Below, piece after piece: positions 35,758 to 44,895 of a DNA stretch of 64,000 nucleotides; positions within the stretch are counted from its first letter, which is position 1, and the number at the start of each line of letters is the position of its first letter. Source of the stretch: Nitrospirota bacterium (GTDB taxonomy: Bacteria; Nitrospirota; Thermodesulfovibrionia; Thermodesulfovibrionales; SM23-35); contig JBFMCL010000009.1 of NCBI GenBank assembly GCA_040754395.1, positions 47,658 through 111,657 on the forward strand. The letters run 5' to 3'. Position numbers and translations under genes: made by a program. The notes beneath the pieces are model-generated. The model was not told where the DNA came from and did not search any database. It saw only the letters and a list, made by a program, of their open reading frames with translations.

Positions 35758-36777
35758 ATGATTATCGTGATGAAAACAGACGCAACAAAACGTGAGAGGG
35801 ATGAGGTGATCAAGAAAGTCAGGGAATATGGTTACAAGCCCCATGTAATACATGGTACTACGAGAGATGTGATAGGCGCTGTAGGGGATGAGAGGGGAAA
35901 GGTGATTCTGCAGTCAATCGAGTTTATGCATGGAGTGGAGAGTGTTGTTCCGATACTCAAGCCCTACAAACTTGCATCGAGGGAAGTCAAGAAGGAGACG
36001 AGCGTCATCAGGATCAGTGACACTGTCAGCATAGGCGACAAAGAAATTGTAATCATGGCAGGACCGTGTGCAGTGGAAAGTGAGGAGCAGATCATCGAGG
36101 TGGCAGAAGCGGTGAAAAAGGCGGGTGCGAAGGTATTACGGGGGGGGGCTTTCAAACCGAGGACATCCCCCTATGCGTTTCAGGGTATGAAAGAAGCAGG
36201 CTTAAGACTGCTTGCAAAAGCCGGGAAGGAAACGGGATTGCCGATAATAACCGAAGTGGTGAATCCTGAAACAGCAGACCTTGTTGCAGAATATGCGGAT
36301 ATCCTCCAGATAGGAACAAGAAATGCCCAAAACTTTGAGCTTTTGAAAAAGCTTGGCCAGATCCAAAAGCCTGTGCTCTTAAAACGCGGGATGTCCATGA
36401 CTGTTCAGGAACTGCTTATGAGCGCTGAATACATCCTGAGTGAAGGAAACCATTCAGTCATCCTGTGCGAGCGCGGAATCCGCACTTTTGAAACAGCAAC
36501 CCGGAACACCCTTGATATCTCGGCAATACCTGTATTGAAGGAGAAAACCCATCTGCCGGTAGTTGTTGACCCGTCACATGCCACAGGGAATTATCGCTAT
36601 GTGGAGCCAATGGCCTTTGCTGCAATTGCTGCGGGTGCGGACGGGCTTATCGTGGAAGTGCATACTGATCCGGAACATGCTTCTTCCGATGGTCCGCAAT
36701 CGCTCAAACCAAAAAACTTTGCTGCGATGATGGCGAAACTGAGACTGTTTGCAGAGGTGTCTGAAAGAAGCCTGTAG
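35758..36777 (+). CDS. aroF: 3-deoxy-7-phosphoheptulonate (DAHP) synthase, type I-beta with N-terminal regulatory domain
   Basis: First enzyme of the shikimate pathway, condensing PEP and erythrose 4-phosphate. The 339-residue product matches the Thermotoga-type enzyme: a ferredoxin-like regulatory domain at residues 1-70 ([20 protein letters not shown]), known there to bind Tyr or Phe, then the barrel with [38 protein letters not shown] and DPSHATGNY. The ATG at 35758 follows AAGGAG. Upstream are a Phe-rich leader frame and two terminators, so both transcription attenuation and feedback inhibition are expected. No other aromatic-synthesis gene is adjacent. Confidence 0.95.
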   Translation: MIIVMKTDATKRERDEVIKKVREYGYKPHVIHGTTRDVIGAVGDERGKVILQSIEFMHGVESVVPILKPYKLASREVKKETSVIRISDTVSIGDKEIVIMAGPCAVESEEQIIEVAEAVKKAGAKVLRGGAFKPRTSPYAFQGMKEAGLRLLAKAGKETGLPIITEVVNPETADLVAEYADILQIGTRNAQNFELLKKLGQIQKPVLLKRGMSMTVQELLMSAEYILSEGNHSVILCERGIRTFETATRNTLDISAIPVLKEKTHLPVVVDPSHATGNYRYVEPMAFAAIAAGADGLIVEVHTDPEHASSDGPQSLKPKNFAAMMAKLRLFAEVSERSL

Positions 36778-36856
36778 CACCAAAAGGACGATCAGGTGCT
36801 ATGCTATGTGTGGTACATTGAGAATGGGAAGAGAATAGAAATCTGTAATTAAGAAT

Positions 36857-38128
36857 ATGCGGATGCACGCGGAAAATTCCAAAAGAGCCATGCCTTTTCA
36901 CTACGCATGGCTGATTCTTGCTGTCGGAACTCTTGTCGTCTTCGGTGCCCTTGGACTGGCAAGGTTTGGGTACACGATGGTGTTGCCTTCCATGCAGTCA
37001 GGGCTCGGTATGAATAACACTCAGGCCGGCGGTCTTGCAACTACCAATCTTGTCGGATACCTGGTATTGTCTGTTCTGGGAGGTGCCCTTGCAGCACGTT
37101 ACGGACCAAGGGTTGTCATTACTACAGGGCTCAGTGTTGCTGCTGCAGGCATGCTGCTCACGGGCCTTGCGAACAGTTTTGGCACTGCTGCGGTATGGAG
37201 AACACTTACAGGCATAGGCAGTGGCGCCAGCAATGTGCCGGCCATGGGGCTGCTTGCAGCATGGTTTGTGAGGCATCGCCGTGGTCTGGCATCAGGCATC
37301 GGAGTCACGGGCTCTTCTTTCGCGTTGATTGTACTCGGTATTTTTGTGCCTCATGTGCTGAAGGTGTATGGCATGGATGGCTGGCGTTTATGCTGGTTTA
37401 TTTTTGCGGGGATAACCCTGGGTCTGGCTGTCCTTGCGTTTACCGTCCTGCGCAATAAACCTTCAGATATCGGACTCTTTCCCATTGGAGCTGAAAAGGA
37501 TAGTAAAACGGTTACCGTGAAGGGAAAAGAGCTCAACTGGGGAAAAGTGTATAAGTCAGGTGTTGTATGGCATTTGGGTCTGATTTATGTTGCATTCGGA
37601 TTTTCCTATATTATTTATATGACGTTTTTTACCAAATACCTGATTGCCGAGGGTGGATACACCCAGGAGTCAGCAGGAAGGCTGTTCATGCTGATGGGGT
37701 GGCTAAGCCTCTTATGCGGACTGATCTGGGGATCGTTTTCGGATAAATTCGGACGAAAGGCAGCTCTTGTGATTGTCTATATCATACAGGCATCTTCTTT
37801 TGCACTGTTTGCAGTCTGGCCTTCTGCTCCGGGTTTTGTCCTGTCCGCTATCCTGTTCGGCATCTCGGCATGGAGTATCCCTGCAATTATGGCTGCAACA
37901 TGCGGAGATCTGCTTGGTCCACGACTTGCGCCAGCCGGACTCGGATTTATTACGCTTTTTTTCGGGATTGGCCAAGCTGCCGGTCCGAGTGTCGCCGGCG
38001 TTATCGCGGATGCCAGCAATTCCTTATCCCCGGCGTTGCTGCTTGCCGCGGGAGTGGCGCTGTTGGGTGCAGCCGGTTCCCTGTTCCTCCGCAGCACTTC
38101 TCCTGAAGACAGCATTATTTCAGATTAG
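36857..38128 (+). CDS. Major facilitator superfamily transporter
   Basis: A 423-residue, 12-helix MFS carrier. The opening YAWLILAVGTLVVFGALGLARFGY and GSFSDKFGRKAALV (the loop 2-3 type motif, here between helices 8 and 9) are typical of the YbfB/OFA-like monocarboxylate branch. Starts near ATG 36857 with about 10 charged residues before helix 1. A small inverted repeat AGCACC/GGTGCT (36776-36800) separates it from the DAHP synthase. The substrate is unknown. Confidence 0.87.
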   Translation: MRMHAENSKRAMPFHYAWLILAVGTLVVFGALGLARFGYTMVLPSMQSGLGMNNTQAGGLATTNLVGYLVLSVLGGALAARYGPRVVITTGLSVAAAGMLLTGLANSFGTAAVWRTLTGIGSGASNVPAMGLLAAWFVRHRRGLASGIGVTGSSFALIVLGIFVPHVLKVYGMDGWRLCWFIFAGITLGLAVLAFTVLRNKPSDIGLFPIGAEKDSKTVTVKGKELNWGKVYKSGVVWHLGLIYVAFGFSYIIYMTFFTKYLIAEGGYTQESAGRLFMLMGWLSLLCGLIWGSFSDKFGRKAALVIVYIIQASSFALFAVWPSAPGFVLSAILFGISAWSIPAIMAATCGDLLGPRLAPAGLGFITLFFGIGQAAGPSVAGVIADASNSLSPALLLAAGVALLGAAGSLFLRSTSPEDSIISD

Positions 38129-38147
38129 CCCGGGATGACGGTTCCTT

Positions 38148-38330
38148 TTGACCTGCTTGCTGGTGAACGGGGCAATCATGAAATGTGTGGGAGCTTGGTA
38201 TGTCGGTTGGAAAGGTATAAGAGAAGTCAATCAGAAACAGGGAAGAAAAGCAAACAGGGCCCTCTATCAGGCAAAAGATGAAGGGCGCGACAGGGTTGTC
38301 GTGGTATCTGTTACAAAGGAAACCAGTTAG
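38148..38330 (+). pseudogene. Remnant of a GGDEF domain C-terminus
   Basis: A 60-codon frame whose second half, ANRALYQAKDEGRDRVVV, matches the last helix and strand of diguanylate cyclase (GGDEF) domains. The catalytic core upstream is absent; the bases before it belong to the end of the MFS gene. It overlaps the convergent SAP-type gene by 4 bases. It is most simply a decayed fragment, but a chance frame cannot be excluded. Confidence 0.45.
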
Positions 38331-38509
38331 ACCATGCAGTCCTCTCTCCACATGCAGTGCATCTGATCGCACATTCCTTTGGTCGCAGTTCCGAAGCAGT
38401 CGAAGTTCCCTTCTGACTTCTGTATTGCGCGGATCATGTTCGCCTTCTTCATATTTCCGACTTTAATTCCCTTTTCTTTCGCCATTCCCTTGATTTCTTT
38501 CAATGTCAT
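38327..38509 (-). CDS. Small SAP-domain (Rho N-terminal-like) protein
   Basis: A 60-residue protein. Residues 1-30 (TLKEIKGMAKEKGIKVGNMK) form the helix-turn-helix of a SAP/Rho-N-type nucleic-acid-binding domain; the C-terminus is cysteine-rich (CFGTATKGMCDQMHCMWRED). GAGGGAGATATACC gives a strong ribosome site. Proteins of this size and pattern recur in anaerobic bacteria without a known role. It is the last gene of the leftward nadE-valS-nadC run, 67 bases after nadC. Confidence 0.75.
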   Translation of the reverse strand: MTLKEIKGMAKEKGIKVGNMKKANMIRAIQKSEGNFDCFGTATKGMCDQMHCMWREDCMV

Positions 38510-38576
38510 GGTATATCTCCCTCAACGGAAAACATTAGTAAAAAAAACTTCCAATATGCTTCACCTTAGCACGTTG

Positions 38577-39407
38577 TCAGACTATATTCAAGCTGATGTC
38601 AACCGCCTTTGCAGAGTGGGTCAGTGCACCGACAGAAATCAGATCGACGCCGGCTTCCGCAATTCCTCTGACAGTATCGATTCCGACACCACCGGAGGCC
38701 TCCAGAATCACCCTTCCCGATGAAATCGTCACCGCCTCCCGTATGTGGCTGAGTGACATGTTATCAAGCATAACAACATCTGCTCCTGCTTCCAATGCTT
38801 CACGAAGTCCGTCGAGATTTTCAACTTCCACCTCGATCTTCAGGAGATGATGGCAGGCTTTTGCACGTCTGACTGCTTCGCCTATACTGCCCAGTGCTGT
38901 GATATGGTTGTCCTTAATGAGAATCCCGTCAAAAAGGCCGAATCGGTGGTTTACTCCTCCTCCTGTTCGCACTGCGTATTTTTCCATGAACCTCTGACAC
39001 GGCGATGTCTTTCTGGTATCGGCGATCTTTACCTTCAGCCCCTTGATTTTCTCGACATACATACTGGTCAGGGTTGCTATACCCGAGAGTTTCTGGAGAA
39101 TGTTCAGGCTGACCCTCTCTCCCCGGAGAATAACCCGGGTTTTTCCTGTCACTTCAGCAAGTATGTCACCTTGTCCTGCCCGGGCACCCTCATGGAAAAA
39201 AACCTGCACATCTGTTGATGGGTCGAGTATACGGAAGATCTCACTGACAAACGGGAACCCTGCGAGAACAAAGGGTTCTTTTGCAACGAAAAGGGCTTTT
39301 GATTCCTGTTCCTCAGGTATCAGAAGAGAAGCAGTGACATCGCTGTGACCGATATCTTCCTCAAGTGCACGATGCAGAAAACCAGTCACACTTGACGGAA
39401 TATCCAT
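38577..39407 (-). CDS. nadC: Nicotinate-nucleotide pyrophosphorylase (carboxylating)
   Basis: NadC makes nicotinate mononucleotide from quinolinate and PRPP. The 276-residue product has EEDIGHSDVT, the TRKTSPCQRFMEKYAVRTGG-like active-site stretch, GGGVNHRFGLFDGILIKDNH and a C-terminal LEASGGVG. The ATG at 39407 follows AGAAGGAAATAGG; a longer frame to 39527 overlaps the previous gene and is unlikely. It lies directly after the beta-solenoid-like gene (1 base between). nadE heads the same leftward run. Confidence 0.95.
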   Translation of the reverse strand: MDIPSSVTGFLHRALEEDIGHSDVTASLLIPEEQESKALFVAKEPFVLAGFPFVSEIFRILDPSTDVQVFFHEGARAGQGDILAEVTGKTRVILRGERVSLNILQKLSGIATLTSMYVEKIKGLKVKIADTRKTSPCQRFMEKYAVRTGGGVNHRFGLFDGILIKDNHITALGSIGEAVRRAKACHHLLKIEVEVENLDGLREALEAGADVVMLDNMSLSHIREAVTISSGRVILEASGGVGIDTVRGIAEAGVDLISVGALTHSAKAVDISLNIV

Positions 39408-39408
39408 C

Positions 39409-39897
39409 CTATTTCCTTCTGAAAAGCAGGGAAAAGAATCCCCAAAGACCTCCAAAGACCGCAGATAAGGCGATGGCAGAACGCCAGTCGAGCAGGGTGT
39501 TGACATTTCCTTCAATATTATTTGCAATCACGAGGAACGCGGAAGTATGCTCTGTTTTGATATCCTTTGCTGCCATGATTCCGACGGCTGACCTGTTTGA
39601 GCGTATTTCGTCGCGTGAAATCGCCAGGGGAACGCATGAAAAATTCACTGAAACATTATCCGCTGCGGTTACCCCGCTGATGCTCTGGTTGAGACTGACA
39701 TCATTTCCTCTGAGTATTCCCGAGGCGCCCTGGGTAACTTCGATCTTTTCCCCGTCAATGCTCAGGGCTCCAACCTGCTGCAGTTCTATATGTCCGCCTT
39801 CGACCGCTCTGATAGTGCTCTGCTTGATGCTGATAAACTCTCCTTCGATGAAGTCGATATCACTTTTTTCCAGTTCTTTTTCTCTCTTATTTATCAT
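39409..39897 (-). CDS. Repetitive beta-solenoid-like protein with C-terminal membrane span
   Basis: A 162-residue protein I cannot name. Residues 20-130 show a regular alternation of short strands about every 18-20 residues (IRAVEGGHIELQQVGALSI, then IEVTQGASGILRGNDVSL, then ITAADNVSVN-like segments), suggesting a bactofilin-like or small beta-helix fold. A hydrophobic span follows near residues 138-158 (WRSAIALSAVFGGLWGFFSLLF). The N-terminus is charged and short. It overlaps the end of valS by 11 bases, so it is translated with valS. Confidence 0.7.
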   Translation of the reverse strand: MINKREKELEKSDIDFIEGEFISIKQSTIRAVEGGHIELQQVGALSIDGEKIEVTQGASGILRGNDVSLNQSISGVTAADNVSVNFSCVPLAISRDEIRSNRSAVGIMAAKDIKTEHTSAFLVIANNIEGNVNTLLDWRSAIALSAVFGGLWGFFSLLFRRK

Positions 39898-42604
39898 CCT
39901 TCACCTCCGCTTCTCTGAGTATTCTTATGCTTTCGGTAATTTTGTCCTTCATGTGTATCATTTCTTCATATTTTGCTTTTTCCTTGTCGACAATCTCCCT
40001 TGGTGCCTTCTGGAGGAAATCGTCATTCAGGAGCTTTTTATTCAACGAAGCTATCGTTGATTCGATCTTAGCGCTGTCCTTGATAAGTCTATCGAGTTCT
40101 GCGTCAATATTCAAGACCCCCTTGAGCGGAACGAAGATCTCCATGGAACTTTTGACAGAGGTCGCAGATCCCGGGGGTTTTTGCATAGTGGTGCTTATTT
40201 CTATTCTGTCAAGCCTGGCAAGGCTTTTTATATATCCGATATTGTCTTTCAGGATCCTCTCGCAAGAAACGGAATAAGGCTTAATGGACGCATTCAGTTT
40301 GGTGGACGGTGTGATATTCAGTTCTCCCCTGATAGTCCGGATTCCAGTGATCGCTTCTATGATATGTGACATATCAGCCTCGGACCTGTGATCCGACCGT
40401 AATGCCCCCGGATAGGAGGATCTCATGATACTCTCTGCCGTCCTGTCTCCGGTATCTCCCTTCTCTGCTCTCCGAGGTTTGATTTTCTGCCAGACTTCTT
40501 CAGTGATATAGGGCATGAAGGGGTGAAGAAGCCTGAGACAAGTGTCGAGCGTATGGACAAGACACCATTTGACCCCTCTTTCCTTTTGCGGGTCCCGGAA
40601 TTCGGTCTTGGCCATCTCGATATACCAGTCACAGAACTCGTGCCAAATAAACTGGTATATACTGCTTGATGCGTCATTGAACCGGTATTCTTCGAGCGCG
40701 GTGTTGACCTCATCTGCGGTTACCGCAAGCCTGCTCAGTATCCATTTGCTGGGAAGAGAAATGTTTAATTCGCTTTCCGGCATATGGTTGGCGCCGGAAG
40801 ACTCTTCCGTATTCATCATGATGAATCTGGACGCATTCCAGAGTTTATTCACGAAATGCCGGTATCCTTCGACCCTTTCCTCTGAAAACTTAACGTCCCT
40901 GCCCTGTGCCGCGAAGGCAGCGAGAGTGAACCTGAAGGCATCCGTGCCATATCTGTCTATCATAATGAGCGGGTCCACAACATTGCCTTTTGACTTGGAC
41001 ATCTTCTGGCCTTTTATGTCCCTTACAAGTGCATGGATGTATACATCACGGAACGGTACATCTTCCATGAATTTCATTCCCATCATGATCATCCGTGCAA
41101 CCCAGAAAAAGATTATGTCGAACCCGGTCACGAGGACGCTGGTGGGATAAAACGTTTTGAGATCATCGGTATTTTCGGGCCAGCCAAGTGTAGAGAATGG
41201 CCACAATGCCGACGAGAACCATGTATCAAGCACATCCTCGTCCTGTGAAAGAGAGTCTGCACCGCAGTACGGACAAAGACCGGGAGTCTCCATGGACACA
41301 ATCATTCCGTTTTTCTCCCTGCATGTCTCATTCTGCATTTTCCCGCAGTACCATACAGGTATCCTGTGTCCCCACCAGATCTGGCGGGAAATGCACCAGT
41401 CCTTTATGTCGCCCATCCAGGCAAAGTAGGTGTTTTCCCATGACCTGGGTACTATGTTTATTGAACGTTCCCTGACCACCCTCATGGCTTCCGACGCCAT
41501 TGGCTGGACGTTTACATACCATTGGGGCGTAGACAACGGCTCCGTGATGGTCTTGCAGCGGTAACAATGGCCGATTGCATATGTATGCCGGACTTCCTTT
41601 CCGATCAAACCAAGTTTTTTCAGGTCTGCAAGGACATGCTTTCTGCATTCATATCTGTCGAGGCCTGCATACCTGTCTCCTGCAGCGGGAGTCATTCTGC
41701 CGTCGTCCCCGATGACTTTGATGAATTCAAGTTGAGGGGTCTGTCTCCTTGCAATCGCTTCATCGCTGAAGTCGTGCGCAGGTGTCACTTTCACGGCGCC
41801 GGTTCCGAATGAAGGATCGACCGCATTATCGGAAATAATCGGAATTGTTCTGTCCGTCAGAGGCAGCCTGAGTTCCTTTCCAATAAGTTTCTTGTATCGG
41901 GTGTCTTTGGGATTGACCGCAACAGCCGTGTCGCCGAGCATCGTTTCAGGCCGTGTTGTCGCGACGATGACATATTTTCCTTCCTTGCCTGAAACGGGAT
42001 ATTTAATATGCGTCAGTTTTCCCTCGAACTCCTCATGTTCGACCTCGAGGTCTGAAAGCGCAGTATGGCAGCGCGGACACCAGTTAATGAGCCTGTTGTC
42101 TCTGTATATGAGGCCTTCCTCATAGAGTCTGACGAAAACCTGTCTGACAGCGTTTGAAAGGCCGTCATCGAGCGTAAAACGTTCCCGTGACCAGTCGCAC
42201 GAGGCACCGAGTCTCTTGAGCTGATGGATGATCTTCCCCCCGTATTCGGCCTTCCATGTCCAAACCCGTTTGATAAAGGCTTCGCGCCCGAGTGTATGCC
42301 TGTCGAGCCCTTCAGATGTGAGTTGCTTTTCCACAACATTTTGCGTGGCGATTCCCGCATGGTCTGTGCCGGGCAACCAGAGAACCTTGTGCCCCAACAT
42401 GCGTTTCCACCGGACAAGAATATCCTGGATAACGGTATTCAGCGCATGCCCCATATGCAGGGAGCCTGTAACATTTGGCGGGGGAATGACCAGAGAAAAA
42501 GCAGCACCGCGAGAGTCCGAATCGGGTGAAAAATACCCATGGGAAACCCAGTACTGGTACCACTTTTCCTCGATGCCCTGTGGATTGAAACCCTTGTCTA
42601 AAAT
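39887..42604 (-). CDS. valS: Valyl-tRNA synthetase, apparent AUU start
   Basis: ValS, 905 residues. IPPPNVTGSLHMGHALN carries the HIGH-type motif near residue 50, KMSKSKGNVVDP the second, and a C-terminal coiled coil with Lys/Glu ends the chain. The frame has no ATG, GTG or TTG before these essential residues: the first ATG in frame (42454) falls inside the HIGH motif. Upstream coding reads LDKGFNPQGIEEKWYQYW, the normal ValS N-terminus, back to an ATT at 42604-42602 with AAGG five bases before it; a TGA closes the frame about 45 bases further up. The ATT overlaps the TAG of the response-regulator gene, so start by coupling is likely. Confidence 0.9.
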   Translation of the reverse strand: MLDKGFNPQGIEEKWYQYWVSHGYFSPDSDSRGAAFSLVIPPPNVTGSLHMGHALNTVIQDILVRWKRMLGHKVLWLPGTDHAGIATQNVVEKQLTSEGLDRHTLGREAFIKRVWTWKAEYGGKIIHQLKRLGASCDWSRERFTLDDGLSNAVRQVFVRLYEEGLIYRDNRLINWCPRCHTALSDLEVEHEEFEGKLTHIKYPVSGKEGKYVIVATTRPETMLGDTAVAVNPKDTRYKKLIGKELRLPLTDRTIPIISDNAVDPSFGTGAVKVTPAHDFSDEAIARRQTPQLEFIKVIGDDGRMTPAAGDRYAGLDRYECRKHVLADLKKLGLIGKEVRHTYAIGHCYRCKTITEPLSTPQWYVNVQPMASEAMRVVRERSINIVPRSWENTYFAWMGDIKDWCISRQIWWGHRIPVWYCGKMQNETCREKNGMIVSMETPGLCPYCGADSLSQDEDVLDTWFSSALWPFSTLGWPENTDDLKTFYPTSVLVTGFDIIFFWVARMIMMGMKFMEDVPFRDVYIHALVRDIKGQKMSKSKGNVVDPLIMIDRYGTDAFRFTLAAFAAQGRDVKFSEERVEGYRHFVNKLWNASRFIMMNTEESSGANHMPESELNISLPSKWILSRLAVTADEVNTALEEYRFNDASSSIYQFIWHEFCDWYIEMAKTEFRDPQKERGVKWCLVHTLDTCLRLLHPFMPYITEEVWQKIKPRRAEKGDTGDRTAESIMRSSYPGALRSDHRSEADMSHIIEAITGIRTIRGELNITPSTKLNASIKPYSVSCERILKDNIGYIKSLARLDRIEISTTMQKPPGSATSVKSSMEIFVPLKGVLNIDAELDRLIKDSAKIESTIASLNKKLLNDDFLQKAPREIVDKEKAKYEEMIHMKDKITESIRILREAEVKDDK

Positions 42605-43578
42605 TCTGACCTTATCCTCTCTATTTCCTTCGAAATCAACGTCTCTGCGAGGTCAGGTACGGTTTCCCATATGACTTTTTCAACTTCTTTTGTCAGGGAT
42701 TCGAGTGAACCTTTCAGCATCTCTTTCAACATACGTTCTGCAAGGTCAGGTGCAACTTCCCAGAGTATCTTTTCGACAGAATCTTTCACTATGGGCATCA
42801 TTGAGGAAAGAAGAACTTCTTTTATATCAATCGAGGATAAAGATGAAGATATCTTTGCATGAACAGCTTTTTCGAATACTGCCTTCAGCTCGTCGCCTGA
42901 TGGAACGGAAACGTCTGCAACCGGAACCGCAAATTCTGCGGCTGCCGGTTTTTTGGTAAATGCCGGCTCTTCCGCAATATCTGCTTCAGAGATCGTTTCA
43001 GCCTCTTCTGCCAACTCGACAAATTCTTCGGTGCCTGCTTCCGTACCTTCTTCCGAAGGCCAGCCCTTGAATTCGTCGGCAGTTTCCGGTAGTTCTTCCA
43101 TCGCCCAGAGGTCTTCCTCGAGAGTGGCTTCCTCAAAACCGACTGCCTCGGCCTCAACGATTCCTTCCATCTCATCCGGAGCACTGACTATTTCTACCCC
43201 GACCCCTTCAGATGCGGACAGAGCTGCGTGTATCTTGTTTACCAGTTCCTGAGATTCGAACGGTTTTACGATAAAATCGTCTGCATGAACCTGTTTTCCG
43301 AGCTCTTCGTCAATCGGCTCAAATGCTCCGGTGAGAAGTATCACAGGGATTCCTGACGTAGCAGGATTTTCCTTGATCTTTTCACAGAGCTGGTAACCGT
43401 TCATTTTCGGCATTTCTATGTCGGCAAGCACCACGTCAGGTTTGAATGAGCGAATAATAGCCAGCGCTTCTTCTCCGTTATTCACTGATCTTATCTCGAA
43501 ATTCTCTTCAGCGAGAATGAGTTCAACAACCTTCTGGATGGTAATGCTGTCGTCTGCAAGCAATAGCTTATGTCCCAA
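42598..43578 (-). CDS. Response regulator with receiver domain and long acidic/helical tail
   Basis: A 326-residue protein. Residues 1-120 are a receiver domain: LLLADDSITIQ, phospho-acceptor Asp in VVLADIEMPKMNG, and the KPF Lys. The middle (125-225) is Glu/Ala-rich and probably disordered; the last 95 residues hold two repeats resembling KILWEVAPDLAERMLKEML and KVIWETVPDLAETLISKEI, helical segments shared with other receiver proteins of this bacterial group. No output DNA-binding or enzymatic domain is visible. Its stop codon overlaps the valS start by 7 bases. Confidence 0.85.
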   Translation of the reverse strand: MGHKLLLADDSITIQKVVELILAEENFEIRSVNNGEEALAIIRSFKPDVVLADIEMPKMNGYQLCEKIKENPATSGIPVILLTGAFEPIDEELGKQVHADDFIVKPFESQELVNKIHAALSASEGVGVEIVSAPDEMEGIVEAEAVGFEEATLEEDLWAMEELPETADEFKGWPSEEGTEAGTEEFVELAEEAETISEADIAEEPAFTKKPAAAEFAVPVADVSVPSGDELKAVFEKAVHAKISSSLSSIDIKEVLLSSMMPIVKDSVEKILWEVAPDLAERMLKEMLKGSLESLTKEVEKVIWETVPDLAETLISKEIERIRSEF

Positions 43579-43640
43579 CTTACACCTCTCAGATATTATT
43601 GAAAAATTTTATTGCTAAGTGCCGAAAAAGTCAAGCGAAT

Positions 43641-44459
43641 TCATAGCAGGCTCCTGTCATAAAGCTCCTTCCTGCGCATTCCGTAAGCCTCCGCGACCTT
43701 TTTGACGGCTTCCTTTCTCCCCATACCTTTCTTCATAAGTGCGCGGATTTCAGCGAGCGCATCGTCTGAAGACAAGGGATATTTTTCTGTGTTTCCTTCA
43801 AGAATGATCACAAATTCCCCCGCTATTGTGGCTTCGTGCAGTTCTGCGCTTATGTCAGTCAGCAAACCCCTGAACACGTGTTCGTGGAATTTGGTGATTT
43901 CTTTCACCAGCACCGCTTTTCTTCCGGCAAAAAACCCGGTCATGTCCGCAAGAGTATCAGTTATCCTGTGCGGCGCCTCATAGAAAATAAGTGTTCTTTT
44001 CTCAAGTTTCAGATCTTCCAGAGCCTTAAGGCGTTCCGTCTTTTTTGACGGAAGGAACCCGACGAATGTGAACTCGTCAGCAGGCAGACCGGATAATGAT
44101 AATGCTGCAAGGAACGCTGAGGGACCGGGTATTGCGACAACGGGTATGCCTTCGCCAATAGCTTTCGCGATCAGGACAGTCCCGGGGTCTGATATTCCCG
44201 GTGTTCCGGAATCTGAGATGAGGGCAACAGATTTTCCGGCGAGAAGAATCCTTATGATCTCTTCTGATTTTGTCTTTTCCCTTTCGCCCCAGTAACTTGT
44301 CAACTGCTTTGCTATGCCATAATGCCTGAGGAGTTTGAGGGAATGCCGTGTGTCTTCAGCAGCTATCAGATCAGCTTCCTTCAGAATCCGCAGCGCCCTC
44401 AGGGTAATGTCTTCAAGATTCCCTATCGGCGTAGAGACGATGTAGAGGGTGCCTTTCAC
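43641..44459 (-). CDS. rsmI: 16S rRNA (cytidine1402-2'-O)-methyltransferase
   Basis: RsmI methylates the ribose of C1402 in the 30S decoding centre. TLYIVSTPIGNLEDITLRAL at the N-terminus, AEDTRHS and LISDSGTPGISDPG give the tetrapyrrole-methylase fold with this family's signature; 272 residues is typical. The start is GTG at 44459, overlapping the stop of the 85-residue gene upstream (GTGA), so the two are coupled. Confidence 0.95.
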   Translation of the reverse strand: MKGTLYIVSTPIGNLEDITLRALRILKEADLIAAEDTRHSLKLLRHYGIAKQLTSYWGEREKTKSEEIIRILLAGKSVALISDSGTPGISDPGTVLIAKAIGEGIPVVAIPGPSAFLAALSLSGLPADEFTFVGFLPSKKTERLKALEDLKLEKRTLIFYEAPHRITDTLADMTGFFAGRKAVLVKEITKFHEHVFRGLLTDISAELHEATIAGEFVIILEGNTEKYPLSSDDALAEIRALMKKGMGRKEAVKKVAEAYGMRRKELYDRSLL

Positions 44460-44713
44460 TCGATATTCAGCTGTTTCTTCAGGCGCCTGTCAGCCCTGAC
44501 AATTTCATCCACATCGTCGCCGGTGAGGTCCCAGGTATATTTCCCGTCTGAAGTCCTTTTCAGTTTGATCTTTACCGGCTTTTTCGGCTTGATCTGCTGT
44601 ATCTCGGGCTGTTTCCTGACCGTGGTAACTCTGGTATCGGCAGAAAGAGCGGGAATGGACAGACAGAGCAGCGCAAGCAACAGTATCGTACAGCTCAATA
44701 TGCGGTTTCTCAT
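44456..44713 (-). CDS. Small exported protein of unknown function
   Basis: An 85-residue protein with a clear signal peptide (residues 1-24, LLLALLCLSIPALSA) and a short, basic, then acidic mature part (KPKKPVKIKLKR, DLTGDDVDEIVRADRRLKK). No cysteines or recognised domain. It shares stop/start overlaps with both neighbours (zinc-ribbon gene upstream, rsmI downstream), so it belongs to the nadE operon. No function is proposed. Confidence 0.7.
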   Translation of the reverse strand: MRNRILSCTILLLALLCLSIPALSADTRVTTVRKQPEIQQIKPKKPVKIKLKRTSDGKYTWDLTGDDVDEIVRADRRLKKQLNIE

Positions 44714-44895
44714 CAGTATTTCAGTCCTTTCTCGGGTTTAAATCTTTTAATCGTTGCGGTTGCCCATCCTATTGCATAGGATTGCCCGCACTGGGGGCAT
44801 ATAAGGCAAATCCTTATCTTTGCCCGGAGTTTTTTGAAAAAGACGTGAAACCCTCTCTGGTAATCACATTCAGGACATACTCTGAACTCTTCCAT
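44713..44895 (-). CDS. Small zinc-ribbon protein
   Basis: A 60-residue protein with two CxxC pairs (CPECDYQ at residues 7-13 and CPQCGQSY about 25 residues later), as in a zinc ribbon, and a basic middle (FFKKLRAKIRI). It begins in the stop codon of nadE (TAATG) and ends in the start of the 85-residue gene (TGATG). Nucleic-acid or protein contact is plausible for such ribbons but not shown. Confidence 0.75.
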   Translation of the reverse strand: MEEFRVCPECDYQRGFHVFFKKLRAKIRICLICPQCGQSYAIGWATATIKRFKPEKGLKY

